Positions 48,621-60,189 of a stretch of DNA of 64,000 bases are shown in pieces. Made by a program: the position numbers and the translations under genes. A model generated the notes under the pieces. That model was not told the origin of the DNA and ran no database searches. It saw only the letters and a list, made by a program, of their open reading frames with translations. The DNA is from Sipunculus nudus (lineage: Eukaryota; Annelida; Sipuncula; Golfingiida; Sipunculidae): the NCBI GenBank assembly GCA_026874595.1, contig CM049307.1, positions 2,627,579 to 2,691,578 of the forward strand. Reading direction: 5' to 3'. Positions within the stretch are counted from its first letter, which is position 1, and every line of letters begins with the position of its first letter.

Positions 48621-50291
48621 ATGGCGCACACATATATTGAATGGTCTGGTTACCTCATTATCCTGATTTTCTTTGGCGTCATTTATACAGAGAGTAAAGC
48701 CATCTCTGGAACCGTTGATACTCTCGACGGCTGGACCGGATTTCTACTGACAGAAGACGCCCAGACTTGTGGTTTCGAGCTTCATGTTAATTACATCGAG
48801 TTTCCCTTGCCCTACCGGGCTGAGTGTTCAGTTGGAACACTTTTAATGCGATGGTACTTTTTCGGCGAATCTATTACGCAAACTCCTGAATTTACTTGCA
48901 AGAACCTCACTCAGAAGACAACACTTAATTACGAGGTCACCAGAACATATTTCCCAATGCAATGCTCTACATCCGGGGAACATGCATGTAGATGTTACAA
49001 GCTTATTGTTATGCCTGTTGTTGCCAGACGTAGTAACCTACGTATAGGATTTGATGGATGCCGGTTTGAACGAAGGCTGCAATTTGACTACTCGATTGAA
49101 TTTCAATACATGGGTTACAAATGCGTTTCTGCTTCCTCTATCTTTCCCTGTCATGAAGCTGGAATTGTTAACAATTACCTCAAAGACAATGAAACTGTGA
49201 GTACAAAGGGTAATTTTGCTACAGACTATACCGTCGACACTGTGGTTCGATCTCTGTTTGAGATCATTTGTTACCAGCACGCGGTTGATGTTCTCTGCCG
49301 GTTCAAATATCCCAGTTGTTCTTATGAAAAACCAAGAGATATTTGTCAAGAGACGTGTTACGAGTTCACGAAAGGGTGCTTGTGGTTTTTAAAAGATGGA
49401 CTTCTGCCTGATCTTAAGGGCCTCTGTCCTCTATTACGGTCACGTAAAGAAAACGCCAATTGTTGGTACAGGAGAGTTAACTGTGGATCCGCTCCGCACG
49501 TTTCAAACGCCCGGACATCTTTTCATTCGTATAATCAAAGCACATATTACGTTAAATATACGTGCAAAGAAGGGTATATCCCTAAAGGTGAGCAACAGGT
49601 AGAGTGTACATTGTCCGGAAGGTGGGAAAAACGCCTACCTGTCTGCGTTAGACAAACGAGACTTCCTGTAGTTGTCATGGTTATTTCCGTTATCATCGCT
49701 CTCTTGTTGAATGTCCTGTTTATTTCATGCGTTATATACAGAAAAGAAGTGCGGGCAATTTTATATGTCAGAATTGGATGTACAATTGGCAGACGATTTG
49801 AACAACCGAAAGAATATGCTGCTTATTTGGTTTCTGAAGGTAACGAAGCAGACAGGTTTGTAGAAACCGTTTTATTGCCCGAACTGGAAGAGAATTATGG
49901 CTTTAAAGTTCTTGCAAATGTGAGAGATGGTCGAATAGGGACTCCTCTTTTAGAAGATTGCTACAATGATATGAAGAAATGTTCCCGTGCTGTCTTTGTT
50001 GTTGACAAGGCTTTTTTAGAAAGTCCCTCATTCTTACACCTTTTCCGGCAGGCTGAGGAATTTGAACAGGTTCATAAAGGCTTTAGAGTAGTTATTTTGC
50101 TGAACAAGCTATGCAAAAAAGATGTAATACACACATCACTGGGGTACTACATCAAAACTGGCGGCTATTTATGTGCACATAAACGATTCTTCATTGAATG
50201 TCTTATAGACAACCTTCCAACACCCAGAAACAATAGGTCTCAGCACCAGGAAAATACCGAAGCTTCTCCACTTTTGCAAGACCAAGACTGA
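48621..50291 (+). CDS. Receptor 3: Fz-CRD/CCP/TM/TIR protein (556 aa)
   Basis: Intact single-exon paralogue. I start at the ATG at 48621 (G at -3 and +4). The frame is open from 48597, but the first codon there is GTG. From this ATG: signal peptide about residues 1-22, unnamed N-terminal domain 33-165, Fz-type CRD about 165-280 (CYQHAVDVLCRFKYPSC, KPRDICQETCYE), sushi domain about 287-342 (NCGSAPHVSN ... YTCKEGY ... CTLSGRW ... C), membrane helix about 349-371 (VVMVISVIIALLLNVLF) and TIR about 396-530 with YAAYLVSEG and NVRDGRIGTPLLEDC. A polar tail ends ASPLLQDQD. The N-terminal domain is diverged from receptors 1 and 2 except for a nearly identical ~125-bp block at 49008-49132. It is the closest relative of the downstream pseudogene. 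Confidence 0.88.
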   Translation: MAHTYIEWSGYLIILIFFGVIYTESKAISGTVDTLDGWTGFLLTEDAQTCGFELHVNYIEFPLPYRAECSVGTLLMRWYFFGESITQTPEFTCKNLTQKTTLNYEVTRTYFPMQCSTSGEHACRCYKLIVMPVVARRSNLRIGFDGCRFERRLQFDYSIEFQYMGYKCVSASSIFPCHEAGIVNNYLKDNETVSTKGNFATDYTVDTVVRSLFEIICYQHAVDVLCRFKYPSCSYEKPRDICQETCYEFTKGCLWFLKDGLLPDLKGLCPLLRSRKENANCWYRRVNCGSAPHVSNARTSFHSYNQSTYYVKYTCKEGYIPKGEQQVECTLSGRWEKRLPVCVRQTRLPVVVMVISVIIALLLNVLFISCVIYRKEVRAILYVRIGCTIGRRFEQPKEYAAYLVSEGNEADRFVETVLLPELEENYGFKVLANVRDGRIGTPLLEDCYNDMKKCSRAVFVVDKAFLESPSFLHLFRQAEEFEQVHKGFRVVILLNKLCKKDVIHTSLGYYIKTGGYLCAHKRFFIECLIDNLPTPRNNRSQHQENTEASPLLQDQD

Positions 50292-50337
50292 GGATACACA
50301 GCGTGCAATTTAAAACTGCACAGCATAATGTACACTC

Positions 50338-50344
<7 letters not shown>

Positions 50345-50389
<45 letters not shown>
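50345..50389. repeat. (AT)n microsatellite
   Basis: AT dinucleotide run about 55 bp after the receptor 3 stop codon. Confidence 0.95.
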
Positions 50390-50390
<1 letters not shown>

Positions 50391-52467
50391 CAAATTAAAC
50401 AGCAATTCTATTGTTAGCCCTTAGGATTGAATTCAGTGTGAGTTAAAGGGATGGAAACAGAATGTTAGAAATACATTATTAGCCGAAGATCAGCATATCT
50501 TGACATAAATTAAGTTCCAGCTATTCGCTTATATATGCCTTTATCTAGACTTCAATATTGGCGGCTCAGCTGCCCGCACGTCCTCTGTCACAGACAGGGT
50601 AGGGAGAAGCGACAAAAGAAGATATATAAACAGTTGAAAGTAAAATTAAAAGCAGTGAGATGACCGTTAAAAGATACCTTTTTTATGTAACGGTAACTAT
50701 ATGCCCTTAACTTCAAGTTAAATATTATTCTTAAATGTTAGTAGTACCAGATACATTAGTGCATTTTCTGGCACAAATGATCGAGAATCAAGGATGATCT
50801 TTGAACCGTGTTTGGAAGGAACGTGCTGTGACAGCCGTGACTTGGCTGTCCCTTTGAGATAAATCCCGACCTCGGAGCTGTACCCTTGAGATAAAAATCT
50901 CGACCTCGGAGCGTGCAAGGATGTGGTTATTAACAGTACTGTGTATTGCAGGTTTTCCTACGGGCTTTGGATTCAGGGAAATACCTTGGAACAAGATGAT
51001 GTTTTTTCTCTGTAGGTCATGCACTGATTTAAAATTTGGCTCTGCATACAGAAAGGCATTTTTTTTTGGTTTACTTTCACTGGTAACCATGCACCTCAAT
51101 CTGTTATGAACACAGGCAATCACATAACAGTTTTAACAGGTATATTGATAATTACCTGCTACAAATGTACTAGTACATGATTATTGCATAGTAATTATAA
51201 AAAACAAAGGTTTAACTACCAGTGGTTACCTTACACTGTTATGTGACCGGACTTGTATCGGAATGCATGGTACAATAATTTTTTGGTGTCTGGGGTTTGT
51301 GTACAATATGTCTTTTGATGACTCATGTGTTCACTTTCACTTTTCATTAGCACTGTGCAAAATATGATTTGCATTCACTGTAGTAAAGCAAATTCTTTTT
51401 TTATAAATATGTATGTATATAATCAGGCTTTTGGATGTATCATGTATTCAGATTTCAAAGTCTCATCATGAAACAATGCCATATGAATCATGTGTAGATA
51501 TGCTTAGTCGTAACTTTTATACCGTCAGTTTGGAGAGTTATATTTAATTTTTATTCCGAAAATATCTGTGAAGAACGTTTTACTGCCCAAAATTGAAGAA
51601 TTTTCCTTATTTTTTTTATATTTTATTAAGAGGTTACACACACTGGTGAACCATAAATAAATATGAATTTCGTCTCTGCAGACTTTTAGTTTTATTTTTG
51701 AGAGACATGTACACATTATATGAATGCAGATGTTGTAACACATATTTGTATAGCTCTGTGACATTTGATGTGTTTATCAATTCGGTGGCTCTGTCATGAC
51801 TATGTACTCATCATTCAACATATAACTTGTTTATTAAAGCAAACAGTTCTTGTATTTCAGGTTTTTAGTACTTGAATTTATATATGGTGTGTAACACGGA
51901 GAAAATATTTTTACGAGCATTGTCTTTCTCTCAAACACATACAAGAACACGATATGAGCCTCTAATGGTAAACCTCACAGGTAATTGAAAAGTTACAGCG
52001 TCCACAAATAGTCAAGATAAAATTGATTTAGGTTCAGGAACTTTTAAATGATAACTTTTACAACATAACAATGCTTACAAAGTAATTACGTATATCATGT
52101 TACACTTGTTACCGCTCTAAGACACTAGAAAAAGTAATAAACAAGGTTACCCTTATCTGACGTTCTCAGGTCATAATTATAAGCGGCTTGAGCCTTGACA
52201 GCGTCGTTCACAACAACAGGAAATATGTATTCACAAACGGGTCCTTCCATCTTTCTCTCAGTTCACTAGAAAACCAGTTTGTTATAAAACATGTATAGCG
52301 TTTTATTTGTTTGATGCTTTATGATATTTGGAATGTTCATCTTATGATGAAAGTAGTTTCAGTCCAAGGAACTACGCTGGACTACGCACTACACAGCTAT
52401 GCCAGATTACTCCCCATGAAACTAGCAGGCTGATACTGCAGACTATCATATATGACAGATACAGTGT
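50390..52467. other. No gene recognised
   Basis: AT-rich flank between receptor 3 and the pseudogene. CGACCTCGGAGC occurs twice near 50867 and 50902 with GAGATAAA(A)ATC, a short local duplication. Confidence 0.5.
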
Positions 52468-53865
52468 ACGTGTCAGGTCACTTCATGCTCAAGATCATCT
52501 TGGCGTCATTTATACAGAAAGTAAAGCCATCTCAGGAACCGTTGATACTCTCGACGGCTGGACCGGAATTCTACTGACAGAAGACGCCCAGACTTGTGTT
52601 TTCGAGTGTTACGGTCCCTTTTCACACCCAAACATCTCAGGCCGAACCGTAACACATATGCTCAGACACGTTCTCTTCAAATGAATACGTAACCAAAATA
52701 TGGGTGCAAAAACAGTACTATATTACTAGATTACAATATTTACATTCATACACAAATAATATAATAGTCAATACATAACGTAATTTATAACCAAGTCTCT
52801 GACGAAAACTGAGTCTCTAAATAACGAACTGTAACGAAATACTTAACTGAATCCGGTAAACGAGAAACTGAAGTCCATCATCAACACATAATTCGGGCAC
52901 ACACAAAACTGAAGTCCTGTATTAATCCATGTGGCACCAAACAAACATAAAGTCTCTCCTCTTCCTAAATAATAAAGTTCATGGCGTGGTTTATGGCATT
53001 CCGTGGGCTTGGGGACCAAGAGCCCACGGTCACGGTCCCCGGGGATAACAGCAACGTGGCGTAGCAAAGTCAATAGTCCCGCCTCGTACTGCAGGCGAGT
53101 TCGTTTTATAGGCTTTCAACAATGGGTGAAAACCGCAGAAGTTTGTGGTTTTGCTTGAGAGAAACGATAGCGCCGGCAGAACTGCAAAACCAGTACTGAA
53201 TGGTCCAAGAATAGTTTTTATGTTTCTAAAAGCGCGTCAGTAGTCACTGATAGCGGGGTGGATCCATAAGCGTGGAAACGGGGGCGGCCACACCACTTCG
53301 TGGCGCCATCCTCCGATGTCCGGGTGACGTCCATGCAACATCGAGCTTCATGTTAATTACATTGATTTTCCGTTACCAGACCGGGCTTAATGAGCAGTTA
53401 TGACGCTTATGATGCAATGGAACTTTCACGGCGAAGCATTTACCAAAAGACCTCGCTTAACATGCAAGAACCTCCCTCAGAAGACACCATCACAACATGA
53501 GTTTACCAGAACATATTTTCAGATGTGGTGGTTCAAATCTGCGGACGCATCTATTCTTTGTTACCAATAGATAATCTCTGTAGGTCCAATTATCCCAGTT
53601 GTCATAACGACAAACAAAGAGGTATCTATCAAGAGGCGTGTCAAGAATCCAAAGAAGGTTGCTCGTGGCTCTTACAAGATGGACTGCTTTATGATCTGAA
53701 GGGTCTCTGTCCCTTATTGCGGTCAGGTAAGCAAATGCTGATTGTTGGTACAAGTGGAACCTCAAGGCCTGTTCTAACTGCCCGAACTTCTCTACATTCT
53801 TATAATCACAGCAGATAAAAAAGTGAAGTACATGAACTGCCAACTGACATTGGGTGAGCATTAGC
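52468..53865 (+). pseudogene. Receptor 4 pseudogene (Fz-CRD/CCP/TIR family)
   Basis: Three blocks match receptor 3. 52468-52606 covers the signal peptide end and the start of the N-terminal domain (GTVDTLDGWTG, LLTEDAQTC). After a 734-bp LTR, 53341-53525 continues the same domain with a TAA stop and substitutions. A gap equivalent to about 280 bp of receptor 3 follows. 53526-53865 then covers the CRD (NYPSCHNDKQRGIYQEACQE) up to the sushi start. Key Cys residues are lost in places. The rest of the sushi domain, the membrane helix and the TIR domain are absent. A clear non-functional copy. Confidence 0.9.
52607..53340. mobile_element. Solo LTR inserted in receptor pseudogene
   Basis: A 734-bp insertion begins TGTTACGG and ends GCAACA, the TG...CA termini of LTR elements. 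TCGAG at 52602-52606 is repeated at 53341-53345 as a 5-bp target duplication; receptor 3 has TTTCGAGCTTCATG uninterrupted at this site. There is no internal gag or pol, so it is a solo LTR left by recombination. The superfamily (Gypsy, BEL or other) cannot be decided from this alone. Confidence 0.88.
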
Positions 53866-53939
53866 TTCCTTTTGGTACAAAATCAATAGCCAAAGCTCGA
53901 AGAATTTCCTTACTGAACTTTCCTTTGTTTACAAAATGG

Positions 53940-55880
53940 CGAGCATTTTACGGAGTACAAGTGTTAACCACGATCTCTCTGATGTAACCGCTGATAAACG
54001 GGTTACGGTTGAACCAGTGTTTATCAGGTGTAAAGACCTCCCAGTTACGTAAGGTAACGCAAGCACCAGGGAGCTATGTGCGGCGGCAGAAAACGCAGCT
54101 GGTTACGCATCGATGAAAGGTGCGCAGCGCGTTTACGGTGTTTGGCGACTATTAGCCGAAGCGCGCTCTCAGCTGCTTATAAAAGGCTACGAGGCCGATC
54201 TTTCTCGCTGTACTCACGGATGTTACTGAGCAGCCCGGATAGACCAACACAAATCATGGCTGACAACCAGGACATTTCTTTGTCCCCTACCCAGCCTCAA
54301 ACACCATATTTTCCAGATTCACAACCGAGCGTCCAGAAAGGCTAAAGACAGACAAAATTCGACAGATCACGTTCATGCTCTACCTCTCGGACAGGAGAAA
54401 CGAAGGTGACAGAGATTGACAGCTTCAAAAAGTCCATTAAACTGGGAGAGCAGAATAAAAGAAAAGCATGATCTCCCACAGGTGACCAGATACAGAAAAT
54501 AGAGGAGCTCCACAAGTCTCCAGTATGATCAGGATGGCCCACACTTCGACTGCTCTGCGGTCTTGACCGGACATGTCTCTGGTTTAAGTGATTTTCAAGA
54601 AACGTTTTCGTACTGTCTGCCGGATTCTCGCTGAATTTGGTTAGCTTGAATTGCCATCGATTGAGAAACAAGCTAAGAAGGAACACTATTTTAAATTCGC
54701 TTAAATCTCAAAAAGATGAAACAGCTTGCCTGCTAAAAATTACATTGGTCATGAACCTATTGAACCTTTTGAAAAGCAATGGAATGGTAAAGTTTTCCAA
54801 GTCGCAGGTGGCAAACACAACAGTCGTCTGGCAATATTAGTGAGTAAAGAAATAGTTTCAAAATTAGAAAACTTAAAAGAAATTACGGAAATCACAAGTG
54901 AAAGTGTATTGGGAATTTCTTTTACGTTACACGATATGCTGTACAAGGTTTTCAGTGTATATACACCAAATAATTTAATCGAAAAGGTTAGTTTTTATCA
55001 TGAATTAAAATTTATGCTTGAACGACAACAAATGAATTCGAATTGTAAAGCCGTACTTGGAGCGTTTAATCCGGTTACGGGTAATGATCTGAACACATTA
55101 TTTCAGGTAAAAGTCATAAGAGAAAAGAAGTTGAAAGTTTTTTTTCTGGTAATTGGTAAATGATCTCTTGTTAAATGATACGTGGAGATTATTTAATGGC
55201 AAGGAAAAAATGTACACTTGGTGTAGAACTAACCCTTATATGTAATACAGCCAGAAGAAATGACAACATATTTGTCAACAAAATACTCCTATTTATGGTT
55301 AAACGGAGCGACATCAGTTACCTTCCTTGCACAGATTAGAAGGCAGTCTCAATTGAAATTCATGTAAACAAAGCAGCCAGGGGTTTAATTTTTTTTATAA
55401 TTCATTTCTAAGTGATAAGATATTTATTATACTATAAATGATCGCATTATAGATTTTTATACAAATGACAAGGAATTAAAAAATGATGCTCAACTGCAGT
55501 TGAAGCTATGCGAAGTTAGAATAAAAGATATCACAGTAAAATATGGAAAACAGAAAGTAGCAGAACGAAAATCAAAACTATCAGAACTGAAAAAATCGTT
55601 TTATTTGATAGAAAACAATTAGGAAAGGACTTCTCAAATGAAGAATTACACATCAATGCAGCACAATTAAGATCCAATATAGATATCATTGCTATACATG
55701 AAACAGGAAGGGCACAAACCAAAATGAAAATTAAATAGAATGAACAAGGCGAAAAGAACACGAAGTATTTCTTAAACTAGAGAAGTCAAGAGCAGCGCAA
55801 AAATACATACTAGGTCTTATAGAGGAATCAGGCAAAATTATTACCAGCCACACGGATATACTTAAACAGTTACATACATA
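53940..55880 (+). mobile_element. Decayed L1/Tx1-like LINE, 5' portion
   Basis: A CpG-rich 5' leader (with CTTATAAAAGGC near 54176) precedes ATG at 54256 and a short ORF1 start (MADNQDISLSPTQPQTPYFP) that stops near 54344. An endonuclease follows from about 54640: LNCHRLRNKLRRNTILNSLK, then EPIEPFEKQWNGKVF, SRLAILVSKEI and VLGAFNPVTGND (GDFN with Asp lost). Beyond 55160, frame-shifted pieces resemble RLFNGKEKMYTWCRTNP and QKYILGLIEESGKIITSHT. The RT core is absent because the palindrome at 55.93 kb begins there. The usual ETH motif after the first block is lost (ACLLKITL). Inactive. Confidence 0.75.
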
Positions 55881-55929
55881 TTAAAGCAGCCAAAGGTCAT
55901 GTTTTTTGGCTAACCTAGTTTTTTTTAAG

Positions 55930-56935
55930 TTGGTTGGCCCTCTGTCAGCCTCGGGCAATTATTTTACTAATTAGCATAAAACAAAATGGCCGCCTAAATA
56001 AGGCGAAAATAGCAAAAATGCCATAATTACCTTTACATTTGACATAGAGGGTCATCCAATACATGAAATCTTGGGGATTATGACCCAGAGAATTCATTTT
56101 TGGTATTGTTTTAGTCATAATGACCACCATTTTCAATGTTGCTGTTCTATCATTTGAAAAAAATGTAAATATAGTAAACACATGATTAGGTTAGTATGTA
56201 TGTTCAAAAGCATTCTGCAGATCGAGGCTAATAAATTAAACTAATTAAACACTCAAGTATAGATGAAGATGAGATGATCAAACGTTCTGGAAAACAGCTG
56301 TTATACATCATAAAAGAAGATGCTTTTTTGCTACCTATGTATGACCTTCATAATGAAACAATAAGAGCGAAACTTCCGCCATTCACACAGTTTTTATTCC
56401 CCCCTTGTGTCATGACGAGGCCCAATATTTACAACTTATACGAGATTTAACTTAGTTTGAGGGGTATTATGTGACACAATTTGGGTCCTTTTCAATCAAA
56501 ATGGCACCTTTGCAGAAATTCATCTTTATTTGTGGCAAATGTAACAGTTGTATGTGTTTGCATATAATATTAAAGGGACATGCATAACAAAAGATTATGC
56601 AAGTTTTTTAGAGTGTATTATGAAGGCGTACATACGAACGGACAAAGCTGTCACATGCATGGAAAACTAACTCTCTCTCAAAAATAGTTATATATGATTA
56701 TAGCGGGGTCGAAAAGCATTACAGACAGCTGAGTCATACTTGAAACCCTTCCCCCTTCTCCATGACTTTCATGCAGTCTTTACATATTTTGTCTAAGGTT
56801 ATCTAAATGTCGACTATCATATGTGGCCGTTAATATTCACAGACTTGGGATGTATATTTTTATTTTTTTTACTTCCCTTACTTCCTTGGTTTGTTATTTG
56901 TTTGTTCTGTCTATATCAGCATCTTCAGTACAAAT
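55930..56935 (+). repeat. Left arm of ~1-kb imperfect inverted repeat
   Basis: It is the reverse complement of 59216-60185. Examples: GGTTGGCCCTCTGTCAGCC pairs with GGCTGACAGAGGGCTAACC; AATGGCCGCCTAAATAAGGC pairs with GCCTTATTTAGGCGGCCATT; and CTATATCAGCATCTTCA at the inner end pairs with GAAGATGCTGATATAG. Identity is high near the outer ends and lower inward, with small indels. No gene inside is recognisable; open frames in one arm mirror those in the other. Confidence 0.92.
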
Positions 56936-57913
56936 TTTTAGAGGAATAGGGTGATACACAGGAAACAATCCTTTAAATGTTGAAGACGATCCTGATCACC
57001 ACCATGAGATTTCTTTACCTCAACCGAGGCCTATGGTAATTTTTTTCGGCGCCAACCATGGAGTTCCTTTATCGTGAAACACATTACCACAGCACAGTTT
57101 GATGAAAATCCTGGCGGAATAAATGGTATTTGACTACTTTCTATTTTTTTATGATATCCGGGTAATGTATCTGTCCGGCTCGGATCACAAATATGCTCCA
57201 ACCTCTTCAAAAGCTTCTGTAAAAGAATAGTGGCACTGTGCCACCAGTACATAGATATATATCTTTTGAGACAAAATCTCAGTAAATGGGAGATCTCGGA
57301 TTCAAATAGTATAGTCTCAACCCGACTGACATGCACTCGGCCCCCCCATGATTTAGCGGAAGCAAAAATTTCATGGTAAAATTATTTCTTGACCAATTCC
57401 AGAATCGACAGGAGGTTTAAAGGTTTTAAGTCCAAGACCTGTAATATTTCTCTCGATAAGGATCATTTTAGTGCCGTAAATTTCATTCATAAAACATATT
57501 AGTTCTTTCAAGTAAGTTAAGCTTTAACTTGCATCCTAATATGCAGACTCCCTTTTCAAATTCAGAACTTGAAGTGCAAACAAAGAGGAATGCTGATAAA
57601 AGTATTATTACAAACCAGACCATGTATACTGAAATAAGATTGCATAGCTGACATATGAGTTTGGCGACATAATTCAATAAAATAGACAATTCATTTTAAT
57701 TCTCATAAATATATAGCAATAAGGAAAGAATGTGTATGGTAAAATTCCATAATAATTTGTTCTTTCCTTATGCATGCCACCCACAGCCTTGGCTGTACGT
57801 TTATCTATACAGTTGACTTTAACGAAACATGAGCTTAACTGAGATATTCTCGATATCCGTGTCCCAACCGATAGCCAACTATTCCTTGTGATTAGAGCCC
57901 CCTCCCCCATATG

Positions 57914-57978
<65 letters not shown>

Positions 57979-59215
57979 ACTCTGAAGAAAAACAACACTG
58001 TTAATTCACAACAGTCCGTTTCAGGGGATGCGACCCGATCATCAGGTGAATGTGGTTAGAATATATATATATAGGTACCTACTATAGTCCAAGGTCATCA
58101 CTTTTTTTATTTTCTTGGGAAATGTAGCTTAGTCATCCTCGTGCGTTAATTGATGAATTATTAAATGCATATGAGTAATTAATTAGCGATTTTTGGCCAT
58201 AGGCTGTTCAGGGCAAATCATTTTGTTGTCTCCATTTGTAAGTATCTTAGATACAAGTAAATCCCTGAATTTGCGATATCATCTCACAGAACAAAATTTG
58301 ACATTACTAATTATGTTAAGTGTTTCTATAATATGTGCCAGCTTAATATTATACAATTAATGGCATTTAACCTTCGTGTTTTCCCGGAGATACATGGGAA
58401 TACATAGATCTATATGTTGCCGATTTGCGCTCATGCTTTTTTTAAGTTCTCAGTTCCAGAAACACATTTTTACCTAATTACGATGCATAACACCGACGGC
58501 AAATTTTTCGGCGGCGGGGCATTTTATAAAACTCTAACGCATTGTCATCATCGTGTATATAACATGAATTTTGGCACTGAAGGGGTTCAGGTATTCCTGA
58601 AATATTTGATAACAGAAATGACGTCAGCAGCGTGTATTCATTCACATCAGTTGTCATTTGTTGGTATTGACTAAATTTGTCTGTTTCCATAATACCATTT
58701 AAAAATCCAATTAAATTTATGCTCATTTGGGTCACCTACCTGTAAAAAGCTGTTAATTTTAATATAAAATCTAAAGTAATAGTCTTTCCTGGTTTAGCTA
58801 CAGAAAGTGGAGAAATGAGTTCAGCTTGCACAGGCAAGTCGACATAGTTGGCGATCACATAGCAGACGAATAATTAATATTCATATGATGCTGATGGCTA
58901 AATGATGCTGATGGAAGCTTGCAGCAGTATATCTGAAAATGTTGCAATATATGTGAAATAACTTGACATAGTACATGCAAACACACAACTTTTAGATTTG
59001 CATTCGAACAAAGATGAATTTCCTTAAAGGTGCCTTTTTGATTTAAATGGACTCGTATTATGTTAATTTCATCCCCCTCAAACTTAACAAATTCTCGTCT
59101 AAGTTGTAAATATCGGGCCTCGTCATGACACAAGGGGGGAAATATAAAAATGTGTTGATAACGGCAGTCTCGCTTTTATTGTTACATTATGAAGTCCATA
59201 CATCGGTAACTAAAA
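56936..59215. other. Spacer of the palindrome, no gene recognised
   Basis: It contains an (AT)n run, several short frames without recognisable domains, and at 58955-59215 an extra direct copy of a module found in the right arm at 59535-59775 (GTAAATATCGGGCCTCGTCA, then a GGGGG run and GATA(A/G)CGGCAGT). The module therefore occurs three times counting the inverted copy at about 56330-56560. Confidence 0.7.
57916..57975. repeat. (AT)n microsatellite
   Basis: About 60 bp of AT dinucleotides within the palindrome spacer. Confidence 0.95.
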
Positions 59216-60185
59216 GGATGAAGATGCTGATATAGACAGAGATAACAAACCAGGGAAGTATAAAATAAAAATATACATCCCAAGTCTGTGAATGCTAGCG
59301 GCCACATATGGAAATCCACAGTTAGATAACCTTTGACAAAATATGTAAAGACTGCTTGGAGAAGGGGGAGAGGGATGCTTCAAGTATGACTCAGCTCTCT
59401 GTAATGCTTTTCGACCCCGCTATAATCATATATAAATATTTTTGAGAGACCAGTAAGTTTTCCATGCATGTGACAGCTTTGTCCGTTCAAATCTACACCC
59501 TTCCCAATACACTCTACAAAAACTTAATGCAAGTCCCTTTAATATTACATGCAAACACATACAACTATGTTGAATAAAGATGAATTTCCGTAAAGGTGCC
59601 ATTTTGATTTAAATGGACCAATATTATGCTCACATAATCCCCCCCAACTAAGTAAAATCTCGTTTAAGTTGTAAATATCGGGCCTCGTCATGACACTAGG
59701 GGGAAATAAAAACTGTGTGGATAGCGGCAGTTTCGCTCTTATTGTTTCATTATGAAGGTCATACGTAGGTAACATAAAAAAAAAGCATATTGTTTTATGA
59801 TGTATAACAGCTGTTTTCCAGAACGTTTGATCATCTCATCTTCATCTATACTTGAGTGTTTAATTAGTTTAATTTATTAGCCTCGATCTGCAGAATGCTT
59901 TTGAACAAACATACTAACCAAATCATGTGTTCACTATTTTTACATTTTTTTCAAATGATAGAACAGCCACATTGAAAATGGTGGTCATTATGACTAAAAC
60001 AATACCAAAAATGAATTCTCTGGGTCATAATCCCCAAGATTTCATGTATTGGATGACCCTCTATGTCAAATGTAAAGGTAATTATGGCATTTTTGCTATT
60101 TTCGCCTTATTTAGGCGGCCATTTTGTTTTATGCTAATTAGCAAAAATTGACCAAGGCTGACAGAGGGCTAACCAACATATTTTT
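59216..60185 (-). repeat. Right arm of ~1-kb imperfect inverted repeat
   Basis: Partner of 55930-56935. Its outer end (GGCTGACAGAGGGCTAACC) lies only a few tens of bases before the 162-bp satellite array. Confidence 0.92.
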
Positions 60186-60189
60186 CGGA

